Shown here piece by piece: positions 55,140-64,000 of a stretch of 64,000 nt of DNA. Each line of letters begins with the position of its first letter. Position 1 is the first letter of the stretch. The stretch lies in NCBI RefSeq assembly GCF_004349355.1, contig NZ_SMFK01000001.1:62001-126000 (forward strand). The letters run 5' to 3'. Source of the DNA: Flavobacterium cellulosilyticum (GTDB lineage: Bacteria; Bacteroidota; Bacteroidia; Flavobacteriales; Flavobacteriaceae). The position numbers were made by a program, and so were the translations under genes. Under the pieces are notes generated by a model, which was given only the letters and a program-made list of their open reading frames with translations, made no database searches and had not been told where the DNA came from.

Positions 55140-57047
55140 ATGAGTTACTATAAAATTGAAAATCTAGAACAATATTTTAAACATTATAACAAATCCATTC
55201 GAGAACCTAGAAAATTTTGGAGCAAAATAGCTTCTGAGAACTTTACTTGGTATCAAGAGTGTGAAAAAGTAATGGAATTTGACATGTCCGAAGCAAAAAT
55301 AAAATGGTTTGTAGATGCTAAGGTAAATATCGTAAAAAATTGTATCGACAGACATCTTGCTAGAAAAGGGGATAAAACCGCTATTATTTTTGAACCAAAT
55401 AATCCAAATGAAGAAGCACAACACATTAGCTATAATGATTTATATATCAGTGTTTCTAAAATGTCAAATGTACTTCGTGAGCAAGGAATAAAAAAAGGAG
55501 ATCGAGTTTGCATTTATTTGCCAATGATTCCAGAATTAGCAATTTCAGTTTTGGCATGCGCCAGAATTGGAGCGATTCACTCTGTCGTATTTGCAGGATT
55601 CTCAGCATCAGCAGTTGAAGCTAGAATTAATGATAGTGCCTGCAAAATGGTTATCACATCTGACGGTGGTTACAGAGGCGAAAAAACAATCGACTTAAAG
55701 GGAATCATCGATGAGGCATTGACAAATTGTCCTAGTGTTGAAAAAGTTTTGGTAGCAAAAAGAACAAATGCCGAAATCAACATGAAAGAAGGACGTGACC
55801 AATGGTTACAACCACTAGTTGATGAAGCATCAGATAATAGTGTTGCCGAAATTATGGATGCCGAAGACCCATTATTCATACTCTATACTTCTGGCTCTAC
55901 TGGAAAACCCAAAGGCATGGTACATACAACTGCTGGCTACATGGTTTACACTGCATATACTTTCAAAAATGTCTTCAGTTATGAAGAAAATGATGTTTTC
56001 TGGTGTACTGCTGATATCGGTTGGATAACTGGACATTCGTATATCTTATATGGCCCTTTATTGAATGGTGCCACGACAGTAATGTTCGAAGGAATTCCTT
56101 CCTATCCTGATTTTAGTCGTTTTTGGGAAATCATTGAAAAACATAAAGTAACTCAGTTTTACACTGCACCAACAGCCGTTAGAGCATTGGCAAAAGAAAA
56201 ACTAGAATACGTACTTAAATTCCCTTTAAAATCACTAAAAGTTATAGGTTCCGTTGGAGAACCTATAAATGAAGAAGCATGGCACTGGTACAATGACCAT
56301 GTTGGAGGAAAAAGATGTCCATTAGTAGATACTTGGTGGCAAACTGAAACTGGAGGGATTTTAATTTCAGCATTGGCTTTTATTACACCAACAAAACCAA
56401 CTTATGCCTCATTGCCATTACCAGGAATTCAGCCTATCTTAATGAATGAAAAACGCAATGAAATAGAGGGGAATCAAATTGAAGGTAGTTTATGTATAAA
56501 GTTCCCTTGGCCAGGAATTGCCAGAACCATATGGGGTGATCATCAAAGATACAAAGAAACTTATTTCACAGCTTTCCCAGGGAAATATTTTACTGGAGAT
56601 GGTGCTTTACGTGACGAAGTAGGTTATTACAGAATCACTGGTCGTGTTGATGATGTAGTTATTGTTTCGGGTCATAACCTTGGAACCGCACCTATAGAAG
56701 ATGCCATAAACGAACACCCAGCAGTTGCAGAGAGTGCTATCGTTGGCTTCCCGCATGATGTAAAAGGAAAAGCTTTATATGGTTTTGTAATCCTGAAAGA
56801 ATCTGGAGAATACCGCGACAGAACCAACTTAGCAAAAGAAATCAACCAACATATTTCAGATCACATTGGGCCAATTGCCAAGCTAGATAAAATTCAGTTT
56901 GTTTCTGGATTGCCAAAAACACGTTCTGGAAAAATTATGCGTCGCATACTTCGCAAAATAGCAGAAGGTGATTACTCTAATTTTGGAGATACTTCCACCC
57001 TATTAAACCCAGAAATTGTGGATGAAATAAAAGAAGGAAGATTGTAA
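55140..57047 (+). CDS. acs: Acetyl-CoA synthetase
   Basis: The 635-residue ANL-superfamily enzyme activates acetate with ATP and CoA through acetyl-AMP. ATP motifs LYTSGSTGKPKGMVHT, the WWQTETGG substrate motif, YFTGDGALRDE and GRVDDVVIVSGHN are present. The C-terminal lid has PKTRSGKIMRRILR with the catalytic, acetylation-target-type Lys. It follows satP, giving an import-and-activate pair. A strong terminator ends the unit. Confidence 0.96.
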   Translation: MSYYKIENLEQYFKHYNKSIREPRKFWSKIASENFTWYQECEKVMEFDMSEAKIKWFVDAKVNIVKNCIDRHLARKGDKTAIIFEPNNPNEEAQHISYNDLYISVSKMSNVLREQGIKKGDRVCIYLPMIPELAISVLACARIGAIHSVVFAGFSASAVEARINDSACKMVITSDGGYRGEKTIDLKGIIDEALTNCPSVEKVLVAKRTNAEINMKEGRDQWLQPLVDEASDNSVAEIMDAEDPLFILYTSGSTGKPKGMVHTTAGYMVYTAYTFKNVFSYEENDVFWCTADIGWITGHSYILYGPLLNGATTVMFEGIPSYPDFSRFWEIIEKHKVTQFYTAPTAVRALAKEKLEYVLKFPLKSLKVIGSVGEPINEEAWHWYNDHVGGKRCPLVDTWWQTETGGILISALAFITPTKPTYASLPLPGIQPILMNEKRNEIEGNQIEGSLCIKFPWPGIARTIWGDHQRYKETYFTAFPGKYFTGDGALRDEVGYYRITGRVDDVVIVSGHNLGTAPIEDAINEHPAVAESAIVGFPHDVKGKALYGFVILKESGEYRDRTNLAKEINQHISDHIGPIAKLDKIQFVSGLPKTRSGKIMRRILRKIAEGDYSNFGDTSTLLNPEIVDEIKEGRL

Positions 57048-57062
57048 AAAACAATTGAATTT

Positions 57063-57101
57063 AAAAAGAATAGCTGCCCGAAAAGGCAGCTATTCTTTTT
57101 T
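57063..57101 (+). terminator. Intrinsic terminator after acs
   Basis: A 16-bp perfect stem (57063-57078 with 57085-57100) and CGAAAA loop are followed by T. Confidence 0.9.
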
Positions 57102-57129
57102 GTAGAACCCTAAAAAGTATTCATAATAA

Positions 57130-57168
57130 TAAAAGAATCCCTTACTGTAGCAATAACAGTAAGGGATT
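57130..57168 (-). terminator. Terminator of the Sus locus
   Basis: A 13-bp perfect stem (57136-57148 with 57156-57168) and 7-base loop are followed on the minus strand by a T-rich tract, directly downstream of the T9SS starch-binding-like gene. Confidence 0.8.
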
Positions 57169-57189
57169 AATAATAAATAATCTATGCTT

Positions 57190-58725
57190 TTATTCTTTTA
57201 CTAACTTAACAGTAGAAGATCCATTTACAGTAGAAACTTTTGCAAAATAAACCCCTTTAGAAAGAGCAGCAGCATTAACAATAACTTCTTTTGAAGCACT
57301 ATTTTTAGTGTAAACTGCCTTTCCTAGCACATTAAATACTTGCACTGATGTAATATCATCATTTCCTGAAGTAATATTCCAACTATTTTTTGTCGGATTA
57401 GGATATGCTTTGAAACTACCTGCGTTAAAGTTTTTAACAGCTAAAGCAGTTCCAAAATCATAAGCTCCAGTTAACATATTATACTTCAAATTATAAGTTC
57501 CAGCAGTAGTTGGGATATTATTACCTGTTTTTGTTCCTGCAGGAAATAAATCACCACCTGAATTTACAGCCCAACCATTATTTTCACGGAATTTTGCTTC
57601 ACCTGTTGTAACAACTAGTCCATTTAAAGTATAGTTTACACCATTTACAGTAGATAGTTTATTAGCATCTACTTGAGGGTCAGTTGGCCATCCACCAACT
57701 CCAGATCCAACTATTGCTACAGTGTTTAGAGTAAAAGAATAAGCTCCAGTTGATCTTTTGAAAGTACCATTATAGTTTCCTGCAACTGCAGGAATATTAC
57801 CACCAGTTGATGTACCAGAAGGCCAAGTGTCCCCACCCCAGTTTTTATCCCAAGAATTGTCTTGACGGAATTTTATTCCATCTGTAGTAAAAGGAATATG
57901 GTTTATTGTATAATTTTCACCGTCTGTAGTAGTCATAGCATTTGGATCTATTTCTCCTGGAGTTCCTGCCGGCCATCCACCAGCTCCCCCACCAATAATA
58001 GCTATTTTAGGAAAAGTGGCCACCTTAAAAGTATATGCAGCAGTTGTATAATCAAAAGTTACATCATAATCAATTCCTGTTGTTGTTACTGGAATCATGC
58101 CAGTTGTGCTTGTTGCAGAACCATTTGGAAAACTCGTTGATCCATATCTAGTACCATCTATACTAAATTGACAATTTCCAGGTACAAGTGTTACTTTGTT
58201 AGCCGTAAATACAGTTCCATTTGCAGTTGTCATAGTAGCACCACCTGAAGCTGTTACTGCTGTACCTACAATTTTGATAACTGGAAGCGGTGTTCCAGGA
58301 ACGAATGACCATGAACCTTGAACTCTATTGAAAGTAATTGTCCAAACCCCAGCTTTACTAAATATATTTTTACCTCCATCTACTGGAGCAGCATTAGTAC
58401 CTGATGGCCAACCTTTATCTACTGCAAATTGACTGTCTGTTGGTCCCCAACCATAAACATTACCTACTGTTCCTGCACAACCTGTTGTCCAACATTTTCC
58501 TTCACGAAATTTTAATTCCCCGTCAGTAAGAACTTTATCTACGAGTGAATATGTAATACCATCAGAGGTCAATAATTCTGTCTCTGCAGTGTCAGTCCAT
58601 CCACCATTTCCAGAACCAATAAGGGTAATCACTGGAAATGCTGCTGTCTTGGCATTGGCTTGTGCTTTACCGCTGTGACTAAATAATAACACAGCAACAA
58701 ATAAAGAAAATAATTTTGTTTTCAT
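57190..58725 (-). CDS. T9SS-exported protein with four SusE/SusF-like repeats
   Basis: The 511-residue protein has a signal peptide (ends near GKAQ) and four repeats at about residues 32-142, 148-235, 239-333 and 336-424. Three of them share IxGSGxGGW, GE-KFRE-x-x-W and PAGTxTGxNIP-type blocks; the second is more divergent. This pattern resembles the starch-binding modules of SusE/SusF. Residues 438-511 (YPNPTKNSW ... GVYFAKVST ... VKLVKE) form a type A T9SS sorting domain, so the protein should be secreted or surface-attached rather than lipid-anchored. It follows the amylase gene and is probably part of the same Sus operon. Confidence 0.85.
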   Translation of the reverse strand: MKTKLFSLFVAVLLFSHSGKAQANAKTAAFPVITLIGSGNGGWTDTAETELLTSDGITYSLVDKVLTDGELKFREGKCWTTGCAGTVGNVYGWGPTDSQFAVDKGWPSGTNAAPVDGGKNIFSKAGVWTITFNRVQGSWSFVPGTPLPVIKIVGTAVTASGGATMTTANGTVFTANKVTLVPGNCQFSIDGTRYGSTSFPNGSATSTTGMIPVTTTGIDYDVTFDYTTAAYTFKVATFPKIAIIGGGAGGWPAGTPGEIDPNAMTTTDGENYTINHIPFTTDGIKFRQDNSWDKNWGGDTWPSGTSTGGNIPAVAGNYNGTFKRSTGAYSFTLNTVAIVGSGVGGWPTDPQVDANKLSTVNGVNYTLNGLVVTTGEAKFRENNGWAVNSGGDLFPAGTKTGNNIPTTAGTYNLKYNMLTGAYDFGTALAVKNFNAGSFKAYPNPTKNSWNITSGNDDITSVQVFNVLGKAVYTKNSASKEVIVNAAALSKGVYFAKVSTVNGSSTVKLVKE

Positions 58726-58905
58726 AATTATATAATTTTTAGATTATTATCATATAAATGTATAAAAAACAGGCGTATAAATAACGAATGCTATAAATAA
58801 AAAACCTACTATCACGTTTTCGTGTTGATAACATTGCAATTTTATAGTATATTGAGATACCTACTCCTACAGTAATTAAATAAAAAATGAAGCTGAACTT
58901 TATTC

Positions 58906-58935
58906 CATAAAAAAGGCTGTCTTTTCGGACAGCCT
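58906..58935 (-). terminator. Intrinsic terminator after the amylase gene
   Basis: A stem of about eight bp (58914-58921 with 58928-58935) around a six-base loop is followed on the minus strand by a T run. It may reduce transcription into the downstream starch-binding-like gene. The spacer 58726-58956 holds nothing else that I can identify. Confidence 0.75.
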
Positions 58936-58956
58936 CATATTTTAATCAATTTTAAT

Positions 58957-61875
58957 TTATTGTTTTAAAAGTTTCATCACTTTTTGCTTATTTTTCTCAT
59001 TAAGTACTTTTACAATATACATTCCACTATTTAAATCATTGATAGGAAATTGATTTCCCTTAACCTGATATGCATTGAAACTTTTTACTAATTTTCCAGT
59101 AATGGTATAAATTTCTACTTTTGAAGCAGTTGTATTCAGCGTAAAATAATTGGAAGCTGGGTTTGGATATAAATAAATTTCTCCATTCACTTCGAATTTG
59201 TCAGTGCCTAATGTGGATGGTTTATTCCCATATATTCTAAATCCGCCCGCTTCAATAGCAATTGTTGCAGTTGTGCTTGTTACATCTAACGTAGAATTAT
59301 CCATCAAGTTGTACCATGTTCCTGTATATGGAAAATCTGGAGTGACATTTTGTGAGTAAACGTCAAAATTAGCTAGTACCACTACATTTCGTAATTGCGT
59401 AGAGGTCATGGTATTATCCCAAAGAAACAATCTTGGTGTAGCTGTATTCCCAGATTGAATATCAAAACCACTATTAGCCGTAATAGTCGGATTAAAAACG
59501 GGTTCGGTAGTTTTAAGTGAAATCATTTTTGCCCAATCAAAATAAATTTTATTTCTATTTGGATCACCTAACCAATTGTTTACCCATTGAGGCTGTGGTT
59601 TTGTAGCCAATTTACAATCTCCATTAATGGTATCATAATCAGAATTCACCGTACCATTACTACAAGTCCAAATCGATTTTTCCCAACCCAATGCGCCAAA
59701 TTGCCATATCATTTTTGGCCCTGGAACTAAAAGTGATACTGCACCAATAGCTGACATTCTTGACAATGCTGTATTTAAATTTTTAACATCATGAGCTGGA
59801 TTATAACTTTGACCAAAGGTTACATTCTTATACATTAAGTTTTCTTCATCATGACTTTCGGCAAATCCTATTACTCTTTTTCCAGAAAAACCATGAGCGT
59901 CATACCCCATTCTTTCAAAGTTATTGGAGGAATTCCAACCCATTGACAGCTGATTGTATTCGTTGGTCAATTTGCCCCACATCATAATCCCTTTGCTTGG
60001 TGTTTCTGCTATTCTATAATTTGCCCATTCTTGTTCTTCGTTGTCATTTCCTAAATGCTCAAATATTGCATAATGTGTTGGATCTAAACTCCAAGAATAA
60101 TCTACATATTCTTTTAGCACATCTATTCTGTCTTGCTGTTTGGTATTCGTACAATTATCCTGTCCTCCAGAAACTGTTGAGGGACAATTTTGGGTAAATC
60201 CTTTAGTTAAATCCCAACGAAAACCGTCTATTTTGTACTCTTCTATCCATTGTTTTACAACGCGTTTTACATAGGTTTTAGTTCTAGTTTGTTGGTGATT
60301 AAAATCATTTCCAACATTATAGCTATGCATGGCAACTATATTAAAATAAGGATTATCAGCTGCTGGGCCTCCCAATCCATCGCCGTCAGGATCATTCATC
60401 CACATTCTGTCCATAGGATTTCTTCCAAAAGCATGATTCAATGCTACATCCAGAATTATTGCAATTCCGTTTTGATGACATAAATCGATAAACTCTTTCA
60501 GTTTAGCACTTGTTCCATAAGCTTTGTCTAAAGCCATGTGAAAAGAAGTGTTATATCCCCAACTTTCATTTCCTTCAAATTCCATTACTGGCAATAATTC
60601 GATGGCGTTTATTTTCAGGTTTTTGAAATAATCTATTCTATCAATCAAGTTTTGATAACTTCTGTTGGCATCAAAATCTCTAACCAAAAGTTCATAAACA
60701 ACCAGTTTGTCTTTTTCTGGTTTTACAAAATTTGTAGTTGCAGCACTCCAAGCATAAGGCGTTTGACCGGTTTGTAGAACCGTCACTTCTCTATCTTGTC
60801 CAGCAGGATAGGCTGGAAGATTAGGATAATTTCCTGCAGGAATATAGGGATCTTCCTCTTTATTTAAAACTAAGGTAGAATAAGGATCTGCAGTTTTTAC
60901 TAAGATAGGCGAGCCTGAGATAGGCGTTTCATCAATAACCCAATATTGATATGTATAATTTGTTCCTGAAAGCAATCCATTAAGTTCTAGCCAAAATTTG
61001 GTTGATCCTACAGTAGCATCTTTTTTCATAGAATAATTTGCTCCAGGCTGCCAATTGTTAAAACTTCCTGCAACATAAATAAAATCTTTTCCTGGTGCAT
61101 CGATTACTAATGTAGCTTTGGATGCATCAGCTGAATTATAATTTATTCCTTCGACTAAGCCAGCAGGCAATGTCTCAGAAACAGTTCCAGGATTTACAAT
61201 TACTGAGAATTTTTTCGAAATAGTTGTTGTCCCTTGCGTAATTTGTAAATCATAGTTTTTATTCTCCACAATATTTGAATGTGTAAAAGAATAAGAGGTA
61301 CCTGAAAATGTATTTACACTTAAACCGTTTGCAAATAAATTGTAATTGGCATTTCCGTTAGTATTCGTCGCAGAAACACTTACACTTCCTCCAGAAGACA
61401 AAATAGTAGTACTATTTTGAACTGGCGAAACCAAATTGGCCTGAAAATATCCTACATTAATAAAAAAATCGCCACAACTAGGCGCCAATTTTAAAGTTTG
61501 TGTACCTGCAGGATTTCTAAAAACCATACCCATTTTTGTTGCACTAGTTTGTTGTCCAGCAGTTATTCCAAAATAAACACTTGGTGTTATTGTTTTACTC
61601 CAAGTACCATTGCCATTATTGGTCATCAAACCAATTCCATCATCTGTACCCCAGTTTCCAATTACACTATAACCCCATGGATTAGCATCGGTACCAATAC
61701 CAGAATGCATATATACTTTTACGGGATTCGCTCCCATTGTATTGCAGGTTGAGCTTGCAAAGGAAACGGTAATAGTAATTGGATCGGTAACATTGAAAGT
61801 TGCTGGTGAAATGGTTACTTGTTGAGCAAAACCCGTAAAAGTAATCAGTAATATTAAATAAATAATTTTTTTCAT
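58957..61875 (-). CDS. T9SS-exported GH13 alpha-amylase-family enzyme
   Basis: The 972-residue enzyme should hydrolyse or transfer alpha-glucan bonds outside the cell. After the signal peptide (ends FTGFAQ) come beta-rich N-terminal domains, then a CBM48-like domain (residues ~245-330; FIYVAGSFNNWQ) and the catalytic barrel. GH13 regions are DVALNH (~476-481), DGFRWD with the nucleophile Asp (~555), IFEHLG with the acid Glu (~606) and AESHDEEN (~676). The C-terminus (YPNPASNYF ... MYIVKVLN ... KVMKLLKQ) is a T9SS sorting domain. Start MKKIIYL at 61875 is chosen over an upstream ATG. Domain order recalls pullulanase/branching-type GH13 proteins, so the bond specificity is open. Confidence 0.92.
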   Translation of the reverse strand: MKKIIYLILLITFTGFAQQVTISPATFNVTDPITITVSFASSTCNTMGANPVKVYMHSGIGTDANPWGYSVIGNWGTDDGIGLMTNNGNGTWSKTITPSVYFGITAGQQTSATKMGMVFRNPAGTQTLKLAPSCGDFFINVGYFQANLVSPVQNSTTILSSGGSVSVSATNTNGNANYNLFANGLSVNTFSGTSYSFTHSNIVENKNYDLQITQGTTTISKKFSVIVNPGTVSETLPAGLVEGINYNSADASKATLVIDAPGKDFIYVAGSFNNWQPGANYSMKKDATVGSTKFWLELNGLLSGTNYTYQYWVIDETPISGSPILVKTADPYSTLVLNKEEDPYIPAGNYPNLPAYPAGQDREVTVLQTGQTPYAWSAATTNFVKPEKDKLVVYELLVRDFDANRSYQNLIDRIDYFKNLKINAIELLPVMEFEGNESWGYNTSFHMALDKAYGTSAKLKEFIDLCHQNGIAIILDVALNHAFGRNPMDRMWMNDPDGDGLGGPAADNPYFNIVAMHSYNVGNDFNHQQTRTKTYVKRVVKQWIEEYKIDGFRWDLTKGFTQNCPSTVSGGQDNCTNTKQQDRIDVLKEYVDYSWSLDPTHYAIFEHLGNDNEEQEWANYRIAETPSKGIMMWGKLTNEYNQLSMGWNSSNNFERMGYDAHGFSGKRVIGFAESHDEENLMYKNVTFGQSYNPAHDVKNLNTALSRMSAIGAVSLLVPGPKMIWQFGALGWEKSIWTCSNGTVNSDYDTINGDCKLATKPQPQWVNNWLGDPNRNKIYFDWAKMISLKTTEPVFNPTITANSGFDIQSGNTATPRLFLWDNTMTSTQLRNVVVLANFDVYSQNVTPDFPYTGTWYNLMDNSTLDVTSTTATIAIEAGGFRIYGNKPSTLGTDKFEVNGEIYLYPNPASNYFTLNTTASKVEIYTITGKLVKSFNAYQVKGNQFPINDLNSGMYIVKVLNEKNKQKVMKLLKQ

Positions 61876-61983
61876 AGCTGTGCTATTTAATTTAAATGTG
61901 ACTCTCTCTGTCATCACATATTAGTAATTAAAACAATCTTTATTCCTCTAGCTCTGCTTTTTTCAGAGTCAAAATTAATAATG

Positions 61984-62019
61984 ACAAAAGGGCTGTCTAT
62001 ATAAAAACAGCCCTTTTTT
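61984..62019 (-). terminator. Intrinsic terminator after susE
   Basis: An 11-bp perfect stem (61986-61996 with 62007-62017) and 10-base loop lie downstream of susE. The minus-strand tail is only moderately T-rich, so termination may be partial and tune expression of the amylase. Confidence 0.65.
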
Positions 62020-62032
62020 GAAAGATTTTTGA

Positions 62033-63103
62033 TTATTGTTTGGTTATTGTATATGTATAGGCTCTTGGTGTGTTTAAATCAAGGGCTATTTTATAAGACG
62101 CTGGAGTTGTCCCTGCTAAATAAATATCTTTACCATTATAAGTCATGGTTTTCCCCGCATAATTAGCTCCAACTACAGTTTCATCGTATCCACCCAAAAT
62201 TAGAGTAGTCGCCGTGTTTCTAAATCTAAATGGTTTACCGCCACTAAGAGTTATTGTTAATTCCCACTTTTTTGTTGTTGCATTATAGGTCATTTTTTTG
62301 TTAAGCGCTGTTGGGAATGGAGTTGCAAGACCATAAACACCCCATTCACTAGAAGTGATTGAATATGTTTTAGGCGTTGTTCCAATGTTTGCTTTCAACA
62401 TATAAAATCCAGCAGTTGCCACATTAATAGCAGCACCATTTAACACTAATGCTCCACTACCATTATCACCATAATACGGATTCGTTGATTGATACACACC
62501 ACCTACTGAGGTGTAAAACTTATAAGCCCCCGCTTCTAACCAAGCATACCCCTCACTATCAGAGGTATATAATCCTGATGATATCATTTTAGGAGCGTTT
62601 GCAGGATTATCAGTATTTTTAGTAAAAGCAAATGTTACTTGAGCAAATGGAGTTACTTTGAGAGTAACTGTATTTGAATATTGGACAAAAGGATTGGCAC
62701 TTTCGCCCAAAACTGATTTCACTCTTATATCTAAATCAACTGCTGTGTCTGGTATAAAACCATTGTCTAATAACAAAGCATTGATAAAACTTTCTTGCCA
62801 TACTGCTTTCAAATCTGTTGAAGTTGTACTGGCAACTATAGATTTTGCAAAATTAGTACCTGCTTTGGCTATTTCAACAGTGTACTTTGGTGAAGCAGTA
62901 GCAACTCCACTATCAGCAGCATCCCAAGTTAATGTAGTTACAAGATTATCCCCATCTAATGGCGATAAAACAAATGGACCATTTGGAGCTGGTACTTTAA
63001 GCGCCAGTCCTATTGGAGCGACCATTGGATCTATGACATCTGTGCATGAAGCAAATGATATAAGCAAAAATGCAAAAGTCGTTATCTTTAAAATGTTTTT
63101 CAT
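62033..63103 (-). CDS. SusE-like starch-binding outer-membrane lipoprotein
   Basis: The 356-residue lipoprotein has lipobox FASC at residues 17-20. It starts with an immunoglobulin-like SusE N-terminal domain (PLDGDNLVTTLTWDAAD, YTVEIAKAGTNF) and continues with two starch-binding-type beta domains (~150-245 and ~250-356; KWELTITLSGGKPFRFRN). SusE binds starch chains on the cell surface and supports SusCD. It follows susD by 35 bases on the same strand. Confidence 0.9.
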   Translation of the reverse strand: MKNILKITTFAFLLISFASCTDVIDPMVAPIGLALKVPAPNGPFVLSPLDGDNLVTTLTWDAADSGVATASPKYTVEIAKAGTNFAKSIVASTTSTDLKAVWQESFINALLLDNGFIPDTAVDLDIRVKSVLGESANPFVQYSNTVTLKVTPFAQVTFAFTKNTDNPANAPKMISSGLYTSDSEGYAWLEAGAYKFYTSVGGVYQSTNPYYGDNGSGALVLNGAAINVATAGFYMLKANIGTTPKTYSITSSEWGVYGLATPFPTALNKKMTYNATTKKWELTITLSGGKPFRFRNTATTLILGGYDETVVGANYAGKTMTYNGKDIYLAGTTPASYKIALDLNTPRAYTYTITKQ

Positions 63104-63138
63104 TGTATATATTTATTTAATTTAAATACCCTAGAAAT

Positions 63139-64000
63139 TTAAAACCCTGGGTTTTGTGATAAATTAGAATTTGAGCGTAACTCATTAGCTGGAATTGCAA
63201 ACAAGAGTCTAAAATCAGGCAAAGTACCACCTGCTTTTACTCCACCTTTCCATTCCCAATTATAACCGCTTAAGTATTTACCAAATCGGATCAAATCCTG
63301 ACGTCTGTAACCTTCCCAATATAATTCTTTAGCTCTTTCGTTTAGCACTAAATCTGGCGTCACTTCGCTAGCAGTAATTGTAGGCGCATTAATGTTAGCT
63401 CTTTTTCTTAAATTATTTATATAATCTTTAGCGATTGATTTATCTCCTACTCCATTGGCTGCTAATTCAGCATACATTAGGTAAGCATCTCCCATTCTAA
63501 ACATAGGAAAATCAGTATCCGGAAAAGTTGCTGAAGTCGCTTTGGCCCCATCTGATCTTACGTTAGTGAATTTTGTGAGTTTTTTACCTTGTACAAATGC
63601 GTCTTGATTGGTATCAACAGTTGGATTTGTAATCGAGGCAGGATCTGTATTTCCTTGTACATACGTTACTCGAGCATCACTTGTACCCACTGTTTCAGCA
63701 AATTCTTTACGAATTCTGTACCCTTTCCAACCTGAATCTACACCTAGTAATAAACCAACAGCATTATCACAAGATCCATGTACTAAATAGGTCATACCTC
63801 CCCAAGTTTGGGATTTAATTCCATCAGAAACTAATGGAAAAATGATTTCGTTTTGTGCTCCATTTGTATTGTTATCTGCTTGAAATAATTTATTTCTGTC
63901 GGCAATAATTATATATCCTGAAGTAAGCACCTTGTTTAGAGCAACTAAAGCATCCGCATTACGATCTTTCGTAGTATATACTTTTGAATTAATTAATAAT
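63139..64000 (-). CDS. SusD/RagB family glycan-binding lipoprotein, N-terminal part outside window
   Basis: The frame is open to the right edge (first full codon ends at 63999 on the minus strand), so this is the C-terminal ~287 residues of a SusD-family protein, usually about 500-550 long. Typical SusD segments are LNKVLTSGY, NEIIFPLVSDG, GGMTYLVHGS, FPMFRMGDAYLMYAELAANG, ARELYWEGYRRQDLIRFGKY-like region and the C-terminal ANELRSNSNLSQNPGF. SusD caps the SusC TonB-dependent porin and presents glycan. The SusC gene should lie beyond the window. Confidence 0.93.
   Translation of the reverse strand, partial: LLINSKVYTTKDRNADALVALNKVLTSGYIIIADRNKLFQADNNTNGAQNEIIFPLVSDGIKSQTWGGMTYLVHGSCDNAVGLLLGVDSGWKGYRIRKEFAETVGTSDARVTYVQGNTDPASITNPTVDTNQDAFVQGKKLTKFTNVRSDGAKATSATFPDTDFPMFRMGDAYLMYAELAANGVGDKSIAKDYINNLRKRANINAPTITASEVTPDLVLNERAKELYWEGYRRQDLIRFGKYLSGYNWEWKGGVKAGGTLPDFRLLFAIPANELRSNSNLSQNPGF

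Noticed and set aside
1..64000. CRISPR array, prophage, insertion sequence or defence system
   Set aside because: No regularly spaced direct repeats, transposase, integrase, phage structural or toxin-antitoxin-like genes were found on either strand.

Overview
The window looks like a chromosomal segment of a Flavobacterium-type bacterium (Flavobacteriaceae, Bacteroidota). The support is low GC with AT-rich intergenic DNA, almost no Shine-Dalgarno sequences, TAnnTTTG-type -7 promoter elements, Sus-type glycan genes, type IX secretion (T9SS) C-terminal sorting domains, a GLPGLI protein, a PorT-like protein and a TamL-like lipoprotein. The species cannot be named from the sequence alone.

Layout. 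1-9 kb: partial GLPGLI gene, a secreted hypothetical plus deoxynucleoside kinase, a membrane pyrophosphatase (hppA) beside a soluble one (ppa), an AlkA-like glycosylase and a DUF5686 outer-membrane protein. 9-17 kb: pdhB, etfB/etfA, a bifunctional-nuclease protein, thyA, a HIT protein, a CBM48-like small protein, folA, menaquinone methyltransferase and porT. 17-23 kb: an rRNA/tRNA methyltransferase, tamL, fbaA and accD. 22.9-27.7 kb: an orphan membrane protein, two tandem POT peptide transporters and a thioredoxin-fold protein. 27.7-35.5 kb: comEC, lpxB, surE, a C-terminal processing protease and a decayed nuclease gene. 35.5-42.6 kb: the cell-wall elongation cluster purH-mreB-mreC-mreD-mrdA-rodA on the minus strand. 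42.8-54 kb: an ABC permease, pectinesterase, class II HMG-CoA reductase with a GYDIA-family GHMP kinase, a PpiD-like foldase, a CNNM protein, lptC, a FadL-like protein and coaX. 54-57 kb: tRNA-Phe and an acetate uptake/activation pair (satP, acs). 57-64 kb: a starch-type Sus locus on the minus strand (partial susD, susE, a T9SS-exported GH13 amylase and a T9SS-exported protein with four starch-binding-like repeats) that continues beyond the window.

How the genes work together. Several neighbours are functionally coupled: the two pyrophosphatases; EtfB/EtfA; ThyA and DHFR in the folate/dTMP cycle; outer-membrane biogenesis (PorT, TamL, LptC, LpxB, PpiD); MreBCD-PBP2-RodA; SatP-Acs; and SusD/SusE/amylase. 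Most of the window is conserved housekeeping DNA.

I found no CRISPR array, prophage, insertion sequence, defence island or clearly new multi-gene system. The best second-look items are a Cys/Met/His-rich tail on the membrane pyrophosphatase, a recurring family of intergenic hairpins built of 7-bp units, an AccD without its zinc-finger cysteines, a ComEC with a degenerate metallo-beta-lactamase-like C-terminus, and the four-repeat T9SS starch-binding-like protein.
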